Below, piece after piece: positions 34,559-43,228 of a stretch of 64,000 bases of DNA. This DNA comes from Streptomyces sp. NBC_01381 (GTDB lineage Bacteria > Actinomycetota > Actinomycetes > Streptomycetales > Streptomycetaceae): assembly GCF_026340305.1 (NCBI RefSeq), contig NZ_JAPEPI010000001.1:1798001-1862000 (forward strand). Direction: 5' to 3'. Below the pieces are notes generated by a model. It was not told the DNA's origin and ran no database searches. It was given only the letters and a program-made list of their open reading frames with translations. Made by a program: the position numbers and the translations under genes. Numbering within the stretch: the first letter of the stretch is position 1; the number at the start of each line of letters is the position of its first letter.

Positions 34559-35887
34559 TTAAATCGCAGCGTCGAAACGCGGCTTGTGGACGAGCATGCC
34601 CCACCTCTGCAGTTCCAGAGTCAGCACTGCCTCCGTCTGCAGGACGATCGCCTGGAACTCCACGGTCCCCAACGCGCCCTCAGCTCCCGATTCGAGGCGG
34701 TCGATCAGTCCTCGCAAGGACGACTGGCAACGCATCAGCTCCTGCTGTGCGTAGCCGTAAGAGATGGCAAGGCTTCGGAAGGCGAACAGTTCATGCGTCG
34801 CGAACAGGCCTGTACACAGAGCCGGTAGCACAGCGGTGAGCAACACGGTGGACGAAGACGCGCCTCCGTGCTGCTGATCTGTCGACAGCAGTACCGCGTT
34901 GGCCACAGCCACGGCCACCGCAGCCAATACGGTGACCTGTGTTGTCCGGGTGATCCTGCGGTCGGCGCGCTCGAAGGCAGTGGTGCTGAGCCTGAACCAC
35001 ATGAGCTGCTTGCCGATGCGGTAGTAGAGGTAGCTCCGCCCGCGGTCTCGGACTCGGTCGGGGAGACCGGGGTCCGCTTCGGCGTCAGAGCCGATGCGTG
35101 TGGCTGCTGCCTGCCACAGACCGTCCACCCATGGACGTTCGATACCCGGTACCGGAGTGTCTTGGTCTGCCATCGAAGCGAGACGCTCAAGCTCTTCCAG
35201 ATTTCCGGTGGCGATTCGAGCGACCCGTTGCCTCCGGATCGCGGTGGAGCTGTCGTGACCCAGCCTCAGGTACGGTCCGACCTGGGCAAGGCGAAGATAC
35301 TGTTCCCGGCGCAGCAGCTCGGCCCGGGTGCGGCTGAGCACCCAGGCGAGGGTGGGCTGCTCGTTTGTGTGGACCGTCAGGACGAGAAACAGCAACAGGA
35401 GAGACTGGCCGTAGGCCAGGCCAAGGGCAGTTGGCCCGCGTGCTGGGAAGAAGATCGCTTGAAGAGCGATGAAACCTACGGCCAGGGCGGGCAAGAATGC
35501 CACCTTGATTCCCGTGGCGCGGTAGCGGCCCTGGTAGTCCGGCGTCTGCTTGAGCTCGGTGTGCTGCGCCTCGTCGATCTCACGGACACCGTGAAAGCTG
35601 CCGGGCGGAATGACGTCGTCGGGAATGGCGAGGCTCCTGAACGCCTGCCTCTCGGCGCGCCGTCGCTCACGCCATCGATACGCCCTGAACAGCTGGTATC
35701 CGCAGTGCAGAGCGAGGACCAGAAAGGCCGCGAGTGCAACATTGACACTCGCGATGAGCACTGGATGGGCAGAGGCGGCGGCAGCAGCAGCGAGTGCCAC
35801 GAGCATCACGCCCGCGGCCAGGAGGGCGCCGCCGATGAAGAAGTAAGGGCGCTGCCGTGATGCGGTCCTCGCCCAGAACACGTGCAT
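34559..35887 (-). CDS. Six-TM membrane protein with SLATT/DUF4231-like C-terminus (putative effector)
   Basis: A 442-residue protein with hydrophobic segments near 15-38, 42-66, 126-147, 155-175, 316-335 and 347-366 and long charged cytoplasmic stretches between. The last third (YYRIGKQLMWFRLSTTAFER, two close helices, then YAQQELMRCQSSLRGLIDRL) has the layout of the SLATT / DUF4231 two-TM effector domain found in nucleotide-signal defence systems. First gene of a two-gene minus-strand unit, 17 bases ahead of the TIR-STAND gene. A pore-forming or membrane-sensing role is an inference. The ribosome site before the ATG is weak. Confidence 0.75.
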   Translation of the reverse strand: MHVFWARTASRQRPYFFIGGALLAAGVMLVALAAAAAASAHPVLIASVNVALAAFLVLALHCGYQLFRAYRWRERRRAERQAFRSLAIPDDVIPPGSFHGVREIDEAQHTELKQTPDYQGRYRATGIKVAFLPALAVGFIALQAIFFPARGPTALGLAYGQSLLLLFLVLTVHTNEQPTLAWVLSRTRAELLRREQYLRLAQVGPYLRLGHDSSTAIRRQRVARIATGNLEELERLASMADQDTPVPGIERPWVDGLWQAAATRIGSDAEADPGLPDRVRDRGRSYLYYRIGKQLMWFRLSTTAFERADRRITRTTQVTVLAAVAVAVANAVLLSTDQQHGGASSSTVLLTAVLPALCTGLFATHELFAFRSLAISYGYAQQELMRCQSSLRGLIDRLESGAEGALGTVEFQAIVLQTEAVLTLELQRWGMLVHKPRFDAAI

Positions 35888-36063
35888 GGGGCGACTGTCG
35901 GCGGCTCAGCGAACGCTGTCAATGCTTTGTTCGTCGGCTCTGTGCGCCAGCGAACCAAGATGCGGATGGTGTCGCTGAGGCTCGTATGCGGTAGTCGGCG
36001 AGCAGTTGCGGACTTGCGGCCATCCATGGCCCGGGGCGGCATCGGAAAAGGAATCGCCGGACG

Positions 36064-36579
36064 CTAGTCCACAGCCCTCCTTGCCCGATACGCCCGCATC
36101 TTCGCCCGAGCCCCGCACACCCCCATGTCGCACCACCGGCTCCGCCCGGCCGGGCTTCGGTCGTAGTACGCCCAGTGGCAGTCCGACGCCTCGCAGGCCT
36201 TGAGGCGGCCCCACGTCCCGGCGGCGACCGCCTCCGCGATGGCCGCCGCCACGCGGGAGGCGAGGGCGGCGGGCTCCGCGGGGGTCAGTGACGCCGAGCC
36301 GTCGGCATCCGACACCGTCACCAACAGCGGTGCCCCTGCGAGGAGTTGGGAGAGCGGCGGCGCGGACGCATGCGGTCCGTGCCCCGCATGGGCCAGGCAC
36401 GCCACCCGCAGGGACTCCCGCAGCTCCCGCGCCGCCACCGTCTCCGCCCCCGCAGCGAGCCCGAAGGGCGCCCGCCCCTCCGCCGTGTCCAGTGCGTCCG
36501 CGCCCGACTCCAGGTCCAGTGTGTTCACCAGCGCCTGGACCAGCGTGAGTCCGCCGGGAGCGGGTGCTCTGTCATTCAT
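36064..36579 (-). CDS. CGNR zinc finger regulator (ABATE domain)
   Basis: A 171-residue protein with an N-terminal ABATE/DUF1470 domain (LVQALVNTLDLESGADAL) and a C-terminal CGNR-type zinc finger CEASDCHWAYYDRSPAGR … WCDMGVCGARAKMRAYRAR. The finger has the expected Cys/Cys/Cys/Cys spacing, with CGAR in place of CGNR. The ATG at 36579 has GGAGG 13 bases upstream. It is divergent from the VOC gene across 94 bases and probably regulates it, as is usual for this family. Confidence 0.9.
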   Translation of the reverse strand: MNDRAPAPGGLTLVQALVNTLDLESGADALDTAEGRAPFGLAAGAETVAARELRESLRVACLAHAGHGPHASAPPLSQLLAGAPLLVTVSDADGSASLTPAEPAALASRVAAAIAEAVAAGTWGRLKACEASDCHWAYYDRSPAGRSRWCDMGVCGARAKMRAYRARRAVD

Positions 36580-36673
36580 GCTTGCGACGTTACCTCCATT
36601 GCGGGAGTATGGAGTAACCGTTACCTGATGAGAGCCTGCAAAGGTAACCCAGCACTCGAACCGGGAGAGACTC

Positions 36674-37042
36674 ATGCCACTCGCCAAGCTCGGCGTCGTC
36701 GTACTCGACTGTCCCGACCCCCTCGCCCTCGCCGGCTTCTACGCCGCCATCCTCGGCGGCACCCCCAAGGACGACGGCGACGGCTGGGTCGACCTCGAAG
36801 GCCACGACGGGGCGCCCCTCGCCTTCCAGGCGGCACCCGGCCACGTCCCGCCGCAGTGGCCGTCGGCCGACCGCTCGCAGCAGTTCCATCTGGACCTCAC
36901 TGTGGAAGCCGCGGAGATGGACGCGGTCGAGCGCGAGGTCCTCGCGCTCGGTGCCACCGCGCTGGAGGCATCGGACCGCAGCCGCAGCTTCCGGGTGTAC
37001 GCGGACCCTGCCGGGCACCCCTTCTGCCTCTGCGCCTGCTGA
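36674..37042 (+). CDS. VOC (glyoxalase/bleomycin-resistance fold) protein
   Basis: A 122-residue single-module VOC protein with the paired beta-alpha-beta-beta-beta layout: LGVVVLDCPDPLALAGFYAA at the start and FRVYADPAGHPFCLCAC at the end. GGGAGA lies ahead of the ATG. Candidate metal ligands include the His in FHLDLTV. Likely an enzyme or binding protein for a small electrophile or antibiotic; no specific activity can be claimed. A broken second VOC C-terminus follows at once. Confidence 0.9.
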   Translation: MPLAKLGVVVLDCPDPLALAGFYAAILGGTPKDDGDGWVDLEGHDGAPLAFQAAPGHVPPQWPSADRSQQFHLDLTVEAAEMDAVEREVLALGATALEASDRSRSFRVYADPAGHPFCLCAC

Positions 37043-37045
37043 GAG

Positions 37046-37150
37046 AGCGTGACGCGGACTGGGTCACCCTCCGCGCCCCCGACGGCCTGCGTCTCTGCTG
37101 TACGCCGATCCGGCAGGGCATCCCTTCTGCCTCTGCCGGATCAGCCATGA
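37046..37150 (+). pseudogene. Remnant of a second VOC gene (C-terminal fragment, frameshifted)
   Basis: Just past the VOC stop one frame reads DADWVTLRAPDGLRLC and, after a one-frame shift, another reads YADPAGHPFCLCRIS, repeating the ending of the intact neighbour (YADPAGHPFCLC). The piece has no start and covers only about 35 codons. It looks like the residue of a tandem duplication, or a swap that replaced most of an older VOC gene. Confidence 0.6.
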
Positions 37151-37170
37151 CGATGACGAGAGCGAAGGCG

Positions 37171-38316
37171 TCAGCCGGCGGCCGCCTGGCGGCGCTGCCG
37201 CTCCCGCGTCGCCCGCGCGGTGAAGTCCGCGCCACGCAGCGCCCGTTGGACGTTGCCCCAGGTCAGCATCGCGAGCTCCTCATCCGGCCAGCCGCGCTCG
37301 ATGAGCTCGGCGATGAGATGCGGATAGCGCGAGACGTCGGCCAGGCCCTCGGGGTGCGTGGCCGGGGTGTCGTACATGCCCGAGAGGCCGACGCACTCCG
37401 GGCCCGCGAGACGGCGTACGTGATCGAGGTGGTCCGCGACCTCTCGGATCGAGGAACCCGTCTGCTCGGCCGCGAGCGGCACCAGGCACAGGGCCTTGGC
37501 CTCGCCGAGCGCGGTCAGCAGGCCGTCGGAGAGGTTCCCGGGGGCGTCGCGCAGGGCCAGGGCCCCGGAGCGCACGAAGAGCGCCGGCGCCCTGGAGAGG
37601 ATGAGCACCCGGTACGCCGTGGCCTCGGACGCTTCGGAGAGGTCGGGGAGCACCCCGAGCCGGTTCAGCTCGCGGACGACCTCCTCGCCGAACGGGCTCA
37701 GGCCGTCGGGGCCCGCCCATGGCGTGCCGGAGAGCGTGAGCGAGCACAGACCGAGGTCGCGCAGCGCCCGCAGCGCGGCCAGTGAGTCGCCGATCGCCGC
37801 GGCGCGCGCCGGGCCCATCAGGGTGGCGATGCGGCCGCAGTGGCGGGCGTCGACCGCCTCGGACGCCGTGCGGGCGAGCCGCAGTCCTTCGGGGTGTTGG
37901 TCGACGATGTACTTGATGAGGTCGAGCTGTTCGAGGGTCACGCCCAGGGCGCGGTCACCGCTGAGGTTCTCCGGGACGTGTGCGGACCAGAACTGCGCCC
38001 CGACACCGCCCGCCCGCAGCCGGGGCACATCGGTGTCCACCCCGGTTTCGCCGAGCTCCAGGTCGTACCAGGGCAGTTCGCGCAGCGCCCAGGACAGTCC
38101 GCTGTAGCCGTCGGCGACGGGGTGGGCGGCGAGCAGCGCGCGGGCATGCCGGAGCGGGTCCGGCAGGGGGTCGGGCAGGGGATCGGGGTCTGACGCGGGG
38201 GCCGCTTCAGGCACGGTTATGACGGGTTGGGCGGGCTCCGTGGAGGGCTCAATGGAGGGCTGATCCAGCTCTCCGGCCTCGGCGGTGGTGATGAGTTCGA
38301 CCTGCAGGTCTGCCAT
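37171..38316 (-). CDS. M19 dipeptidase homologue lacking metal ligands (likely pseudoenzyme)
   Basis: A 381-residue relative of the dipeptidase at 26590-27789, aligning throughout ([36 protein letters not shown]). Every zinc ligand is changed: VADGYSGLSWALRE for [24 protein letters not shown] for [17 protein letters not shown] for [18 protein letters not shown] for [10 protein letters not shown], and LSGMYDT for IGGDYDG. The reading frame is intact and a 55-residue N-terminal extension with DPLPDPLPDPL repeats is present. GGAG precedes the ATG. Probably non-hydrolytic: a binding or regulatory role is inferred. Confidence 0.88.
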   Translation of the reverse strand: MADLQVELITTAEAGELDQPSIEPSTEPAQPVITVPEAAPASDPDPLPDPLPDPLRHARALLAAHPVADGYSGLSWALRELPWYDLELGETGVDTDVPRLRAGGVGAQFWSAHVPENLSGDRALGVTLEQLDLIKYIVDQHPEGLRLARTASEAVDARHCGRIATLMGPARAAAIGDSLAALRALRDLGLCSLTLSGTPWAGPDGLSPFGEEVVRELNRLGVLPDLSEASEATAYRVLILSRAPALFVRSGALALRDAPGNLSDGLLTALGEAKALCLVPLAAEQTGSSIREVADHLDHVRRLAGPECVGLSGMYDTPATHPEGLADVSRYPHLIAELIERGWPDEELAMLTWGNVQRALRGADFTARATRERQRRQAAAG

Positions 38317-38450
38317 GGCATTGCTCCGGACTTCAGGGTGGCAGTCGATTTCACCGTGACACGCGGGAGCTGCGGCTTCGCGGCAGGCGAAGCATTCGGG
38401 GTACGAGCAAGTCCGCCGGGACGCGAAGCCGGTATGCGAAGCCGGTACGC

Positions 38451-38486
38451 GAAGGGGCCCCGCCGATGCACCGGCGGGGCCCCTTC
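38451..38486 (-). terminator. Hairpin terminator of LCP gene
   Basis: A 15-bp stem GAAGGGGCCCCGCCG (38451-38465) and complement (38472-38486) around a six-base loop, about 20 bases past the LCP stop on the minus strand. A 12-bp tandem repeat (GCGAAGCCGGTA) lies just beyond at 38422-38448. Confidence 0.9.
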
Positions 38487-38506
38487 CAACGTACGCGTGA
38501 GGCGGC

Positions 38507-39850
38507 TCAGTCGCCCGAGACCGTCACCTTCTCGTCGTTGTTCAGCTCCGAGACCATCTGCTTGACCTTGGCCTTGTCCCACAGGAGGTTGCCGCCGGTG
38601 GAGCCCGCGAGCGGCATGTTCATCGACTTGCCGTCGCCGCCCGTGACGCCCTTCATCGCCCAGAACATGGACGCCACGTCGAACAGGCCCATGTCCTTGT
38701 CGACGACCAGCGTGTCCAGGCCCGCGCCCATCGTGGGGTAGAGCTTGAACGGGTTCATGACCGTGCCCGGCGTCGCCGCCTGGCTGGCGAGGGCCGCGAG
38801 GAACTTCTGCTGGTTCTTCGTACGGTCCAGGTCGCTGCCCGGCAGGGCGTAACGCGTGCGGACGAAGGCGAGGGCCTGCTGACCGTCGAGGGTCTGCTTG
38901 CCGGCCTCGAAGTCGGCGCCGGACTTCTCGTCCTTGAAGCCCTTGGGGATGTCCATCTCGACGCCGCCGACCGCGTCCACGATCTTCGCGAAGCCGCCGA
39001 AGCCGATCTCGGCGTAGTGGTCGATCCGCAGGCCGGTGTTGAACTCGACGGTGCGGACGAGGAGTTCGGGCCCGTCCTCCGCGTACGCCGCGTTGAGCTT
39101 CGTCTGGCGGCCGGTGTTCGGGTAGAGCTTCCCGGACTCGGCGCCCTTGAAGGAGGGGATCGTCACGTTCGAGTCGCGCGGCAGCGAGATCATCGTGTTC
39201 CCGCCGTCGTCCGCGACGTGCAGGATCATCATCGAGTCCGTGCGCTTGCCCTCGGCCGAGCCGGTGTGGAGCTTCTTCTTGTCCTCGTCGGACATGCCCT
39301 CACGGCTGTCGGAGCCCACGATCAGGTAGTTCGTGCCCGCGCCGCCCTCGGGGCGCTCGATGACCTTGGAGAGGTCGACCTCGCGCTTGAGCTTGGAGTC
39401 GGCCCAGAAGTACGTGCCGATGGAGACCGCGAGCAGTACGACGATGAGGGTGAGCGAGCCGATCTTGATGCGCCGGCGCCAGTTCGGGGCGGGGCGGGGA
39501 GCGCGGGTGCCGTAGCCGTCGTCGTCGCCGCCCTGGCCGCCGCCCTGGCCGTTGCCGTTCGGGGAGCCGTAGACCTGGCCGGTGTTGTAGCCGCTGTCGT
39601 AACCGTCGTCGTAGGAGTTCTGGCGGGGCGCGCGGGGCTCGAACATGTCGTCGCGGGCGTCGCCGTACCGCTGGCCGTACCCGTCGTCGTACGCGGGCTG
39701 CTGCGGGACCCCTCCGGGCTGCTGGCCCGGGCGGCCCGCGCCGCCGCCGCGCTGGACATGCCGCATCACGCGGGCGCCGTCGGGCTGCGCGTTCCCGCTG
39801 CCACGGCCGTATCCCCGGCCGTTGCCCTGCTCGTCAGGCCAATCGCTCAT
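38507..39850 (-). CDS. LytR-CpsA-Psr (LCP) family protein 1
   Basis: A 447-residue type II membrane protein with a Gly/Tyr/Gln-rich cytoplasmic first 120 residues, one TM helix (IGSLTLIVVLLAVSIGTYFW) and an extracellular LCP domain. The domain has NYLIVGSDSREG, DSMMILHV, ISLPRDS with its phosphate-binding Arg, and QALAFVRTRYALPGSDLDR. LCP enzymes transfer undecaprenyl-linked polymers to peptidoglycan. No LytR_C extension is seen, unlike the other paralogues here. The ATG at 39850 begins MSDWPDEQGN. Divergent from the thioesterase. Confidence 0.93.
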   Translation of the reverse strand: MSDWPDEQGNGRGYGRGSGNAQPDGARVMRHVQRGGGAGRPGQQPGGVPQQPAYDDGYGQRYGDARDDMFEPRAPRQNSYDDGYDSGYNTGQVYGSPNGNGQGGGQGGDDDGYGTRAPRPAPNWRRRIKIGSLTLIVVLLAVSIGTYFWADSKLKREVDLSKVIERPEGGAGTNYLIVGSDSREGMSDEDKKKLHTGSAEGKRTDSMMILHVADDGGNTMISLPRDSNVTIPSFKGAESGKLYPNTGRQTKLNAAYAEDGPELLVRTVEFNTGLRIDHYAEIGFGGFAKIVDAVGGVEMDIPKGFKDEKSGADFEAGKQTLDGQQALAFVRTRYALPGSDLDRTKNQQKFLAALASQAATPGTVMNPFKLYPTMGAGLDTLVVDKDMGLFDVASMFWAMKGVTGGDGKSMNMPLAGSTGGNLLWDKAKVKQMVSELNNDEKVTVSGD

Positions 39851-39979
39851 GTGGCCCAGTGTGCAGTCTCCGGGGGCGCGCCATACAGGGCGGGCGGGAT
39901 TTCGGTTCAGGGCTGTTGCAGAGCTGATGCAAAGCGGCTCGGGGAGTCCGGGACATACGTCAGACATAGGGTGGAGCCC

Positions 39980-40528
39980 ATGACAGACCTCGCCCCTGGA
40001 CCGGAATCGGAGATTCCGGGCAAGCCGACCTCGGCGTCCCGCACGACACTCAGCCACATCATGACCCACAACGACACCAACCTCCTCGGAACGGTGCACG
40101 GTGGAGTAATCATGAAATTGGTGGACGACGCGGCGGGAGCGGTCGCCGGGCGGCACTCGGGCGGGCCCGCCGTCACCGCGTCCATGGACGAGATGGTCTT
40201 CCTCGAGCCGGTGCGGGTCGGTGACCTTGTTCACGTGAAGGCGCAGGTGAACTGGACCGGGCGGTCCTCCATGGAGGTGGGCGTCCGGGTCCTCGCCGAG
40301 CGGTGGAACGAGTCGACGCCCGCGCAGCAGGTCGGCTCCGCGTATCTCGTCTTCGCCGCCGTCGACGCGGACGGCAAGCCCCGGACGGTGCCGCCCGTCC
40401 TGCCGGAGACCGAGCGCGACCGGCGGCGCTACCAGGAAGCGCAGATCCGGCGCACGCACCGCCTCGCACGCCGCCGGGCGATCAAGGACCTGCGGCAGTC
40501 CCGCGCCGCGGAGGGTCTCGACGACTGA
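39980..40528 (+). CDS. Acyl-CoA thioesterase (hotdog fold)
   Basis: A 182-residue hotdog-fold acyl-CoA thioesterase (YciA/cytosolic thioesterase group). The catalytic region TNLLGTVHGGVIMKLVDDAA holds the Asp and HGG motif, followed by VTASMDEMVFLEPVRVGD. The C-terminal 50 residues are Arg-rich. GGAG lies seven bases before the ATG. It hydrolyses acyl-CoA to free acid and CoA; chain preference is unknown. Encoded between two LCP genes. Confidence 0.92.
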   Translation: MTDLAPGPESEIPGKPTSASRTTLSHIMTHNDTNLLGTVHGGVIMKLVDDAAGAVAGRHSGGPAVTASMDEMVFLEPVRVGDLVHVKAQVNWTGRSSMEVGVRVLAERWNESTPAQQVGSAYLVFAAVDADGKPRTVPPVLPETERDRRRYQEAQIRRTHRLARRRAIKDLRQSRAAEGLDD

Positions 40529-40550
40529 GCGTTGCGTACGTCACTGATCG

Positions 40551-42035
40551 CTACGGGCACACCACCTGGTCGCCCGTGACCGCGCCGAACTCCCCCTGGT
40601 AGGCGTCCTCCGCCCGTACCGGCCTGATCTTCTTGAAGTCCTGGCCCGCGAGCACCTTCAGGGTCGCGCCCTGGCCCTTGACCGCACGCAGCCGGCAGCC
40701 CGGAAGCGCCGCCGCGAGGGACTTCGCCGAGCGGTCCCAGCGCGGGTCGTACGCGACGACCGTACGTGCGAGGGGCCTGCCCGGCGCGTTGCCCGGCACC
40801 CGCGTCGTACGGAAGCCGGTGGACCGCAGCGCGCTGTCGACCCGCTTGCCCAGGCCCGCCCTGCCGGTGGCGTTGTCGACCTGCACCCGGATCTGCTGCG
40901 GCGACACTCCCACCACGGCGGCCTTGAGCCTGGGGTTGTGCGCGGCGAGCGGGCGGTCGTCGCGCAGCGCCTTGAAGAGCTTCCGGGACTTCCGCGGGTC
41001 CCACTTCAGGGTGGAGCCGATGCCGGGCACGTTCACGCCCTTGCTGCGCAGCGGCACGGTGGTGAACTCCGACGAGGACGGTGTGAAGCCGCGCATCGCC
41101 CGGCCCAGGGCCAGCATCTCGTTCGTGCCGAAGCCCTTGTCCGCCCGGACCGAGCCGAGCAGCGTCCTGCTCACGTCGCGGAACTTGAGCGGATTGAGCA
41201 GCACCCCGCTGCTGGTCGCCTTGGCGATCAGCGCGGCGAGGAACCGCTGCTGGCGCTGCATCCTGCCGAGGTCGGACGAGCCGTCGACGTGCCGGGTGCG
41301 GACGTACTGCAGGGCCTGGCCGCCGCTCAGCTTGTGCGTGCCCACGGCCAGATTCAGTCCGGTGTACGAGTCCTTCAGCGGGCGCGCCGTGCAGATCTCC
41401 ACGCCGCCGAGCACGTCCACGGTCTTCATGAAGCTGGTGAAGTCGACCTCCATGTAGTGGTCGATCTTGACCTTCGTCATCTTCTCGACGGTGCGCACGG
41501 TGAGGTTGGGGCCGCCCTCCGCGTACGCCGCGTTCATCTTGACCGGGTGGGCCTTGTGTCGGTCGCCCGAGTTCTGGTCGATGTGCGGCGGCATCAGCGC
41601 GTAGCTGTCGCGGGGCAGGCTCACGACGCTCGCGCGGTCCCGGTCCTCGGAGATGTGCACGATCATGATCGTGTCCGTGCAGTGGCAGGGCGCGCCGCCG
41701 AGGCGGTACTTCTTCTTCTCCGCCTTGGTGATCTTGTCCCGGCCGTCGGTGCCGACAAGGAGCACGTTCATGCCGTTGCCCCCCTGCGGCCGGTTCTTCA
41801 TGTCCTTGAAGGCGTCCACCCGGTCGATCCCGGTGTCGAGACTGGACACCACCCCGTGCCCGATCCCCGCCGCCGTGAGCACCGTCAAGGAGAACGCCGT
41901 CGCCACCCGCATGGCCCAGCGGGGCCGCTTCCTCCGCACGGCCGGGCGGGGCGTCTGCCTCCGGGGTGCGGCCTGGCGCGGGGGGCGCGGTCCGCGCGAG
42001 GAGGGGCTTGGGGAGCGGCGGGGCGGTGTGGGCAC
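40551..42035 (-). CDS. LytR-CpsA-Psr (LCP) family protein 2
   Basis: A 494-residue LCP protein with a Pro/Arg-rich cytoplasmic start, a TM helix about 42-62 (VATAFSLTVLTAAGIGHGVV) and an LCP domain about 85-300. The domain has NVLLVGTDGRDK, DTIMIVHI, VVSLPRDSYAL and QALQYVRTRHVDGSSDLGR. A C-terminal LytR_C-type domain starts near 375 (VSPQQIRVQVDNATGRAGLG) and ends in a Cys-containing tail. Extra cysteines (APCHCTD) suggest a disulfide. Divergent from the GT2 gene at 42158. Confidence 0.93.
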   Translation of the reverse strand: MPTPPRRSPSPSSRGPRPPRQAAPRRQTPRPAVRRKRPRWAMRVATAFSLTVLTAAGIGHGVVSSLDTGIDRVDAFKDMKNRPQGGNGMNVLLVGTDGRDKITKAEKKKYRLGGAPCHCTDTIMIVHISEDRDRASVVSLPRDSYALMPPHIDQNSGDRHKAHPVKMNAAYAEGGPNLTVRTVEKMTKVKIDHYMEVDFTSFMKTVDVLGGVEICTARPLKDSYTGLNLAVGTHKLSGGQALQYVRTRHVDGSSDLGRMQRQQRFLAALIAKATSSGVLLNPLKFRDVSRTLLGSVRADKGFGTNEMLALGRAMRGFTPSSSEFTTVPLRSKGVNVPGIGSTLKWDPRKSRKLFKALRDDRPLAAHNPRLKAAVVGVSPQQIRVQVDNATGRAGLGKRVDSALRSTGFRTTRVPGNAPGRPLARTVVAYDPRWDRSAKSLAAALPGCRLRAVKGQGATLKVLAGQDFKKIRPVRAEDAYQGEFGAVTGDQVVCP

Positions 42036-42157
42036 GAGGGGGACACCTCCGCTGACGGGCCGGGGGACGCCAGAACCGTAGGCCCATACGATCTGCGGCC
42101 CGGGTAGTGACCCGGCGGCGCGCGCCGGTGTCCCCCATTCGCGGTAACGTGGCGCCG

Positions 42158-43198
42158 ATGAACGCGACGCCCGACGTGCAGCTTCCTGCCGTATCCGTGA
42201 TCATGCCGGTGCTCAACGAGGAACGGCATCTGCGTGCTGCTGTTTCCGCGATCCTTGAGCAGGAGTACGACGGCGAGATGGAGGTCGTCGTAGCGCTCGG
42301 CCCCTCCACCGACCGTACGGACGAGATCGCCGCCGAACTGGTCGCCGAGACGGCCGGTCACCGCGCGAGGGTCCAGACGGTGCCGAATCCCACCGGGCGC
42401 ACGCCGGCGGCCCTGAACGCCGCCATCAAGGCATCGAGTCACCCGATCGTGGTGCGCGTCGACGGCCACGGCATCCTCTCGCCCGGCTACATCGCGACGG
42501 CCGTCCGCCTCCTCGAGGAGACCGGCGCGCAGAACGTCGGCGGCATCATGCATGCCGAGGGCGAGAACGACTGGGAGCACGCGGTCGCCGCCGCCATGAC
42601 CTCGAAGATCGGCGTGGGCAACGCCGCCTTCCACACCGGCGGCGAGGCCCAGCAGGCCGAAACGGTGTATCTGGGTGTCTTCCGGCGCGAGGCCCTTGAG
42701 CAGCAGGGCGGCTACAACGAAGAGTTCATCCGCGCCCAGGACTGGGAGCTGAACTTCCGTATCCGGGAGGCCGGCGGGCTCATCTGGTTCTCGCCCGAGC
42801 TGAAGGTGCAGTACCGCCCGCGGCCTTCCGTGCGCGCCCTGGCCAAGCAGTACAAGGACTACGGCCGTTGGCGGCACGTGGTCGCCCGGTATCACGAGGG
42901 CTCCATCAACCTGCGCTATCTGGCGCCGCCGACCGCCGTGTGCGCGATCGCGGCGGGCGTCGTCGTCGGCGCGGTGCTCACGCCGTGGGGCTTTGTGATC
43001 CCCGGCGGATATCTCGCGGCGATCGCCGCGGGCTCGCTGCCCGCGGGCAAGGGGCTTCCGCTGAAGGCACGCCTTCAGATCCCGGTGGCGCTCGCGACGA
43101 TGCACATGTCGTGGGGCTGGGGCTTCCTCACCAGCCCGCGCTCGCTCGCCAAGAAGGTCATCGCGTCCCGGCGTCCGGCCGTCCTCACCGAAGCGTGA
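42158..43198 (+). CDS. Family 2 glycosyltransferase
   Basis: A 346-residue GT2 enzyme. The GT-A start VSVIMPVLNEERHLRAAVSA, the substrate motif TAALNAAIKASSHPIVVRVD-type region with DGHG in place of a DxD, and the acceptor motif AQDWELNFRIREAGG are visible. Two hydrophobic segments lie near 265-300, as in ExoA-like enzymes. Being set among LCP genes, it probably builds an envelope glycan that LCP proteins attach. The ATG at 42158 begins MNATPDVQLPAVS. Confidence 0.9.
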   Translation: MNATPDVQLPAVSVIMPVLNEERHLRAAVSAILEQEYDGEMEVVVALGPSTDRTDEIAAELVAETAGHRARVQTVPNPTGRTPAALNAAIKASSHPIVVRVDGHGILSPGYIATAVRLLEETGAQNVGGIMHAEGENDWEHAVAAAMTSKIGVGNAAFHTGGEAQQAETVYLGVFRREALEQQGGYNEEFIRAQDWELNFRIREAGGLIWFSPELKVQYRPRPSVRALAKQYKDYGRWRHVVARYHEGSINLRYLAPPTAVCAIAAGVVVGAVLTPWGFVIPGGYLAAIAAGSLPAGKGLPLKARLQIPVALATMHMSWGWGFLTSPRSLAKKVIASRRPAVLTEA

Positions 43199-43228
43199 GA
43201 ACAGCCGGACGGGGCATCGGGGCCGGGT

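Noticed and set aside
31132..36063. Looked for integrase, transposase, tRNA or terminal repeats bordering the TIR/SLATT unit
   Set aside because: None seen on either side, so the unit cannot be assigned to a specific mobile element from this window.
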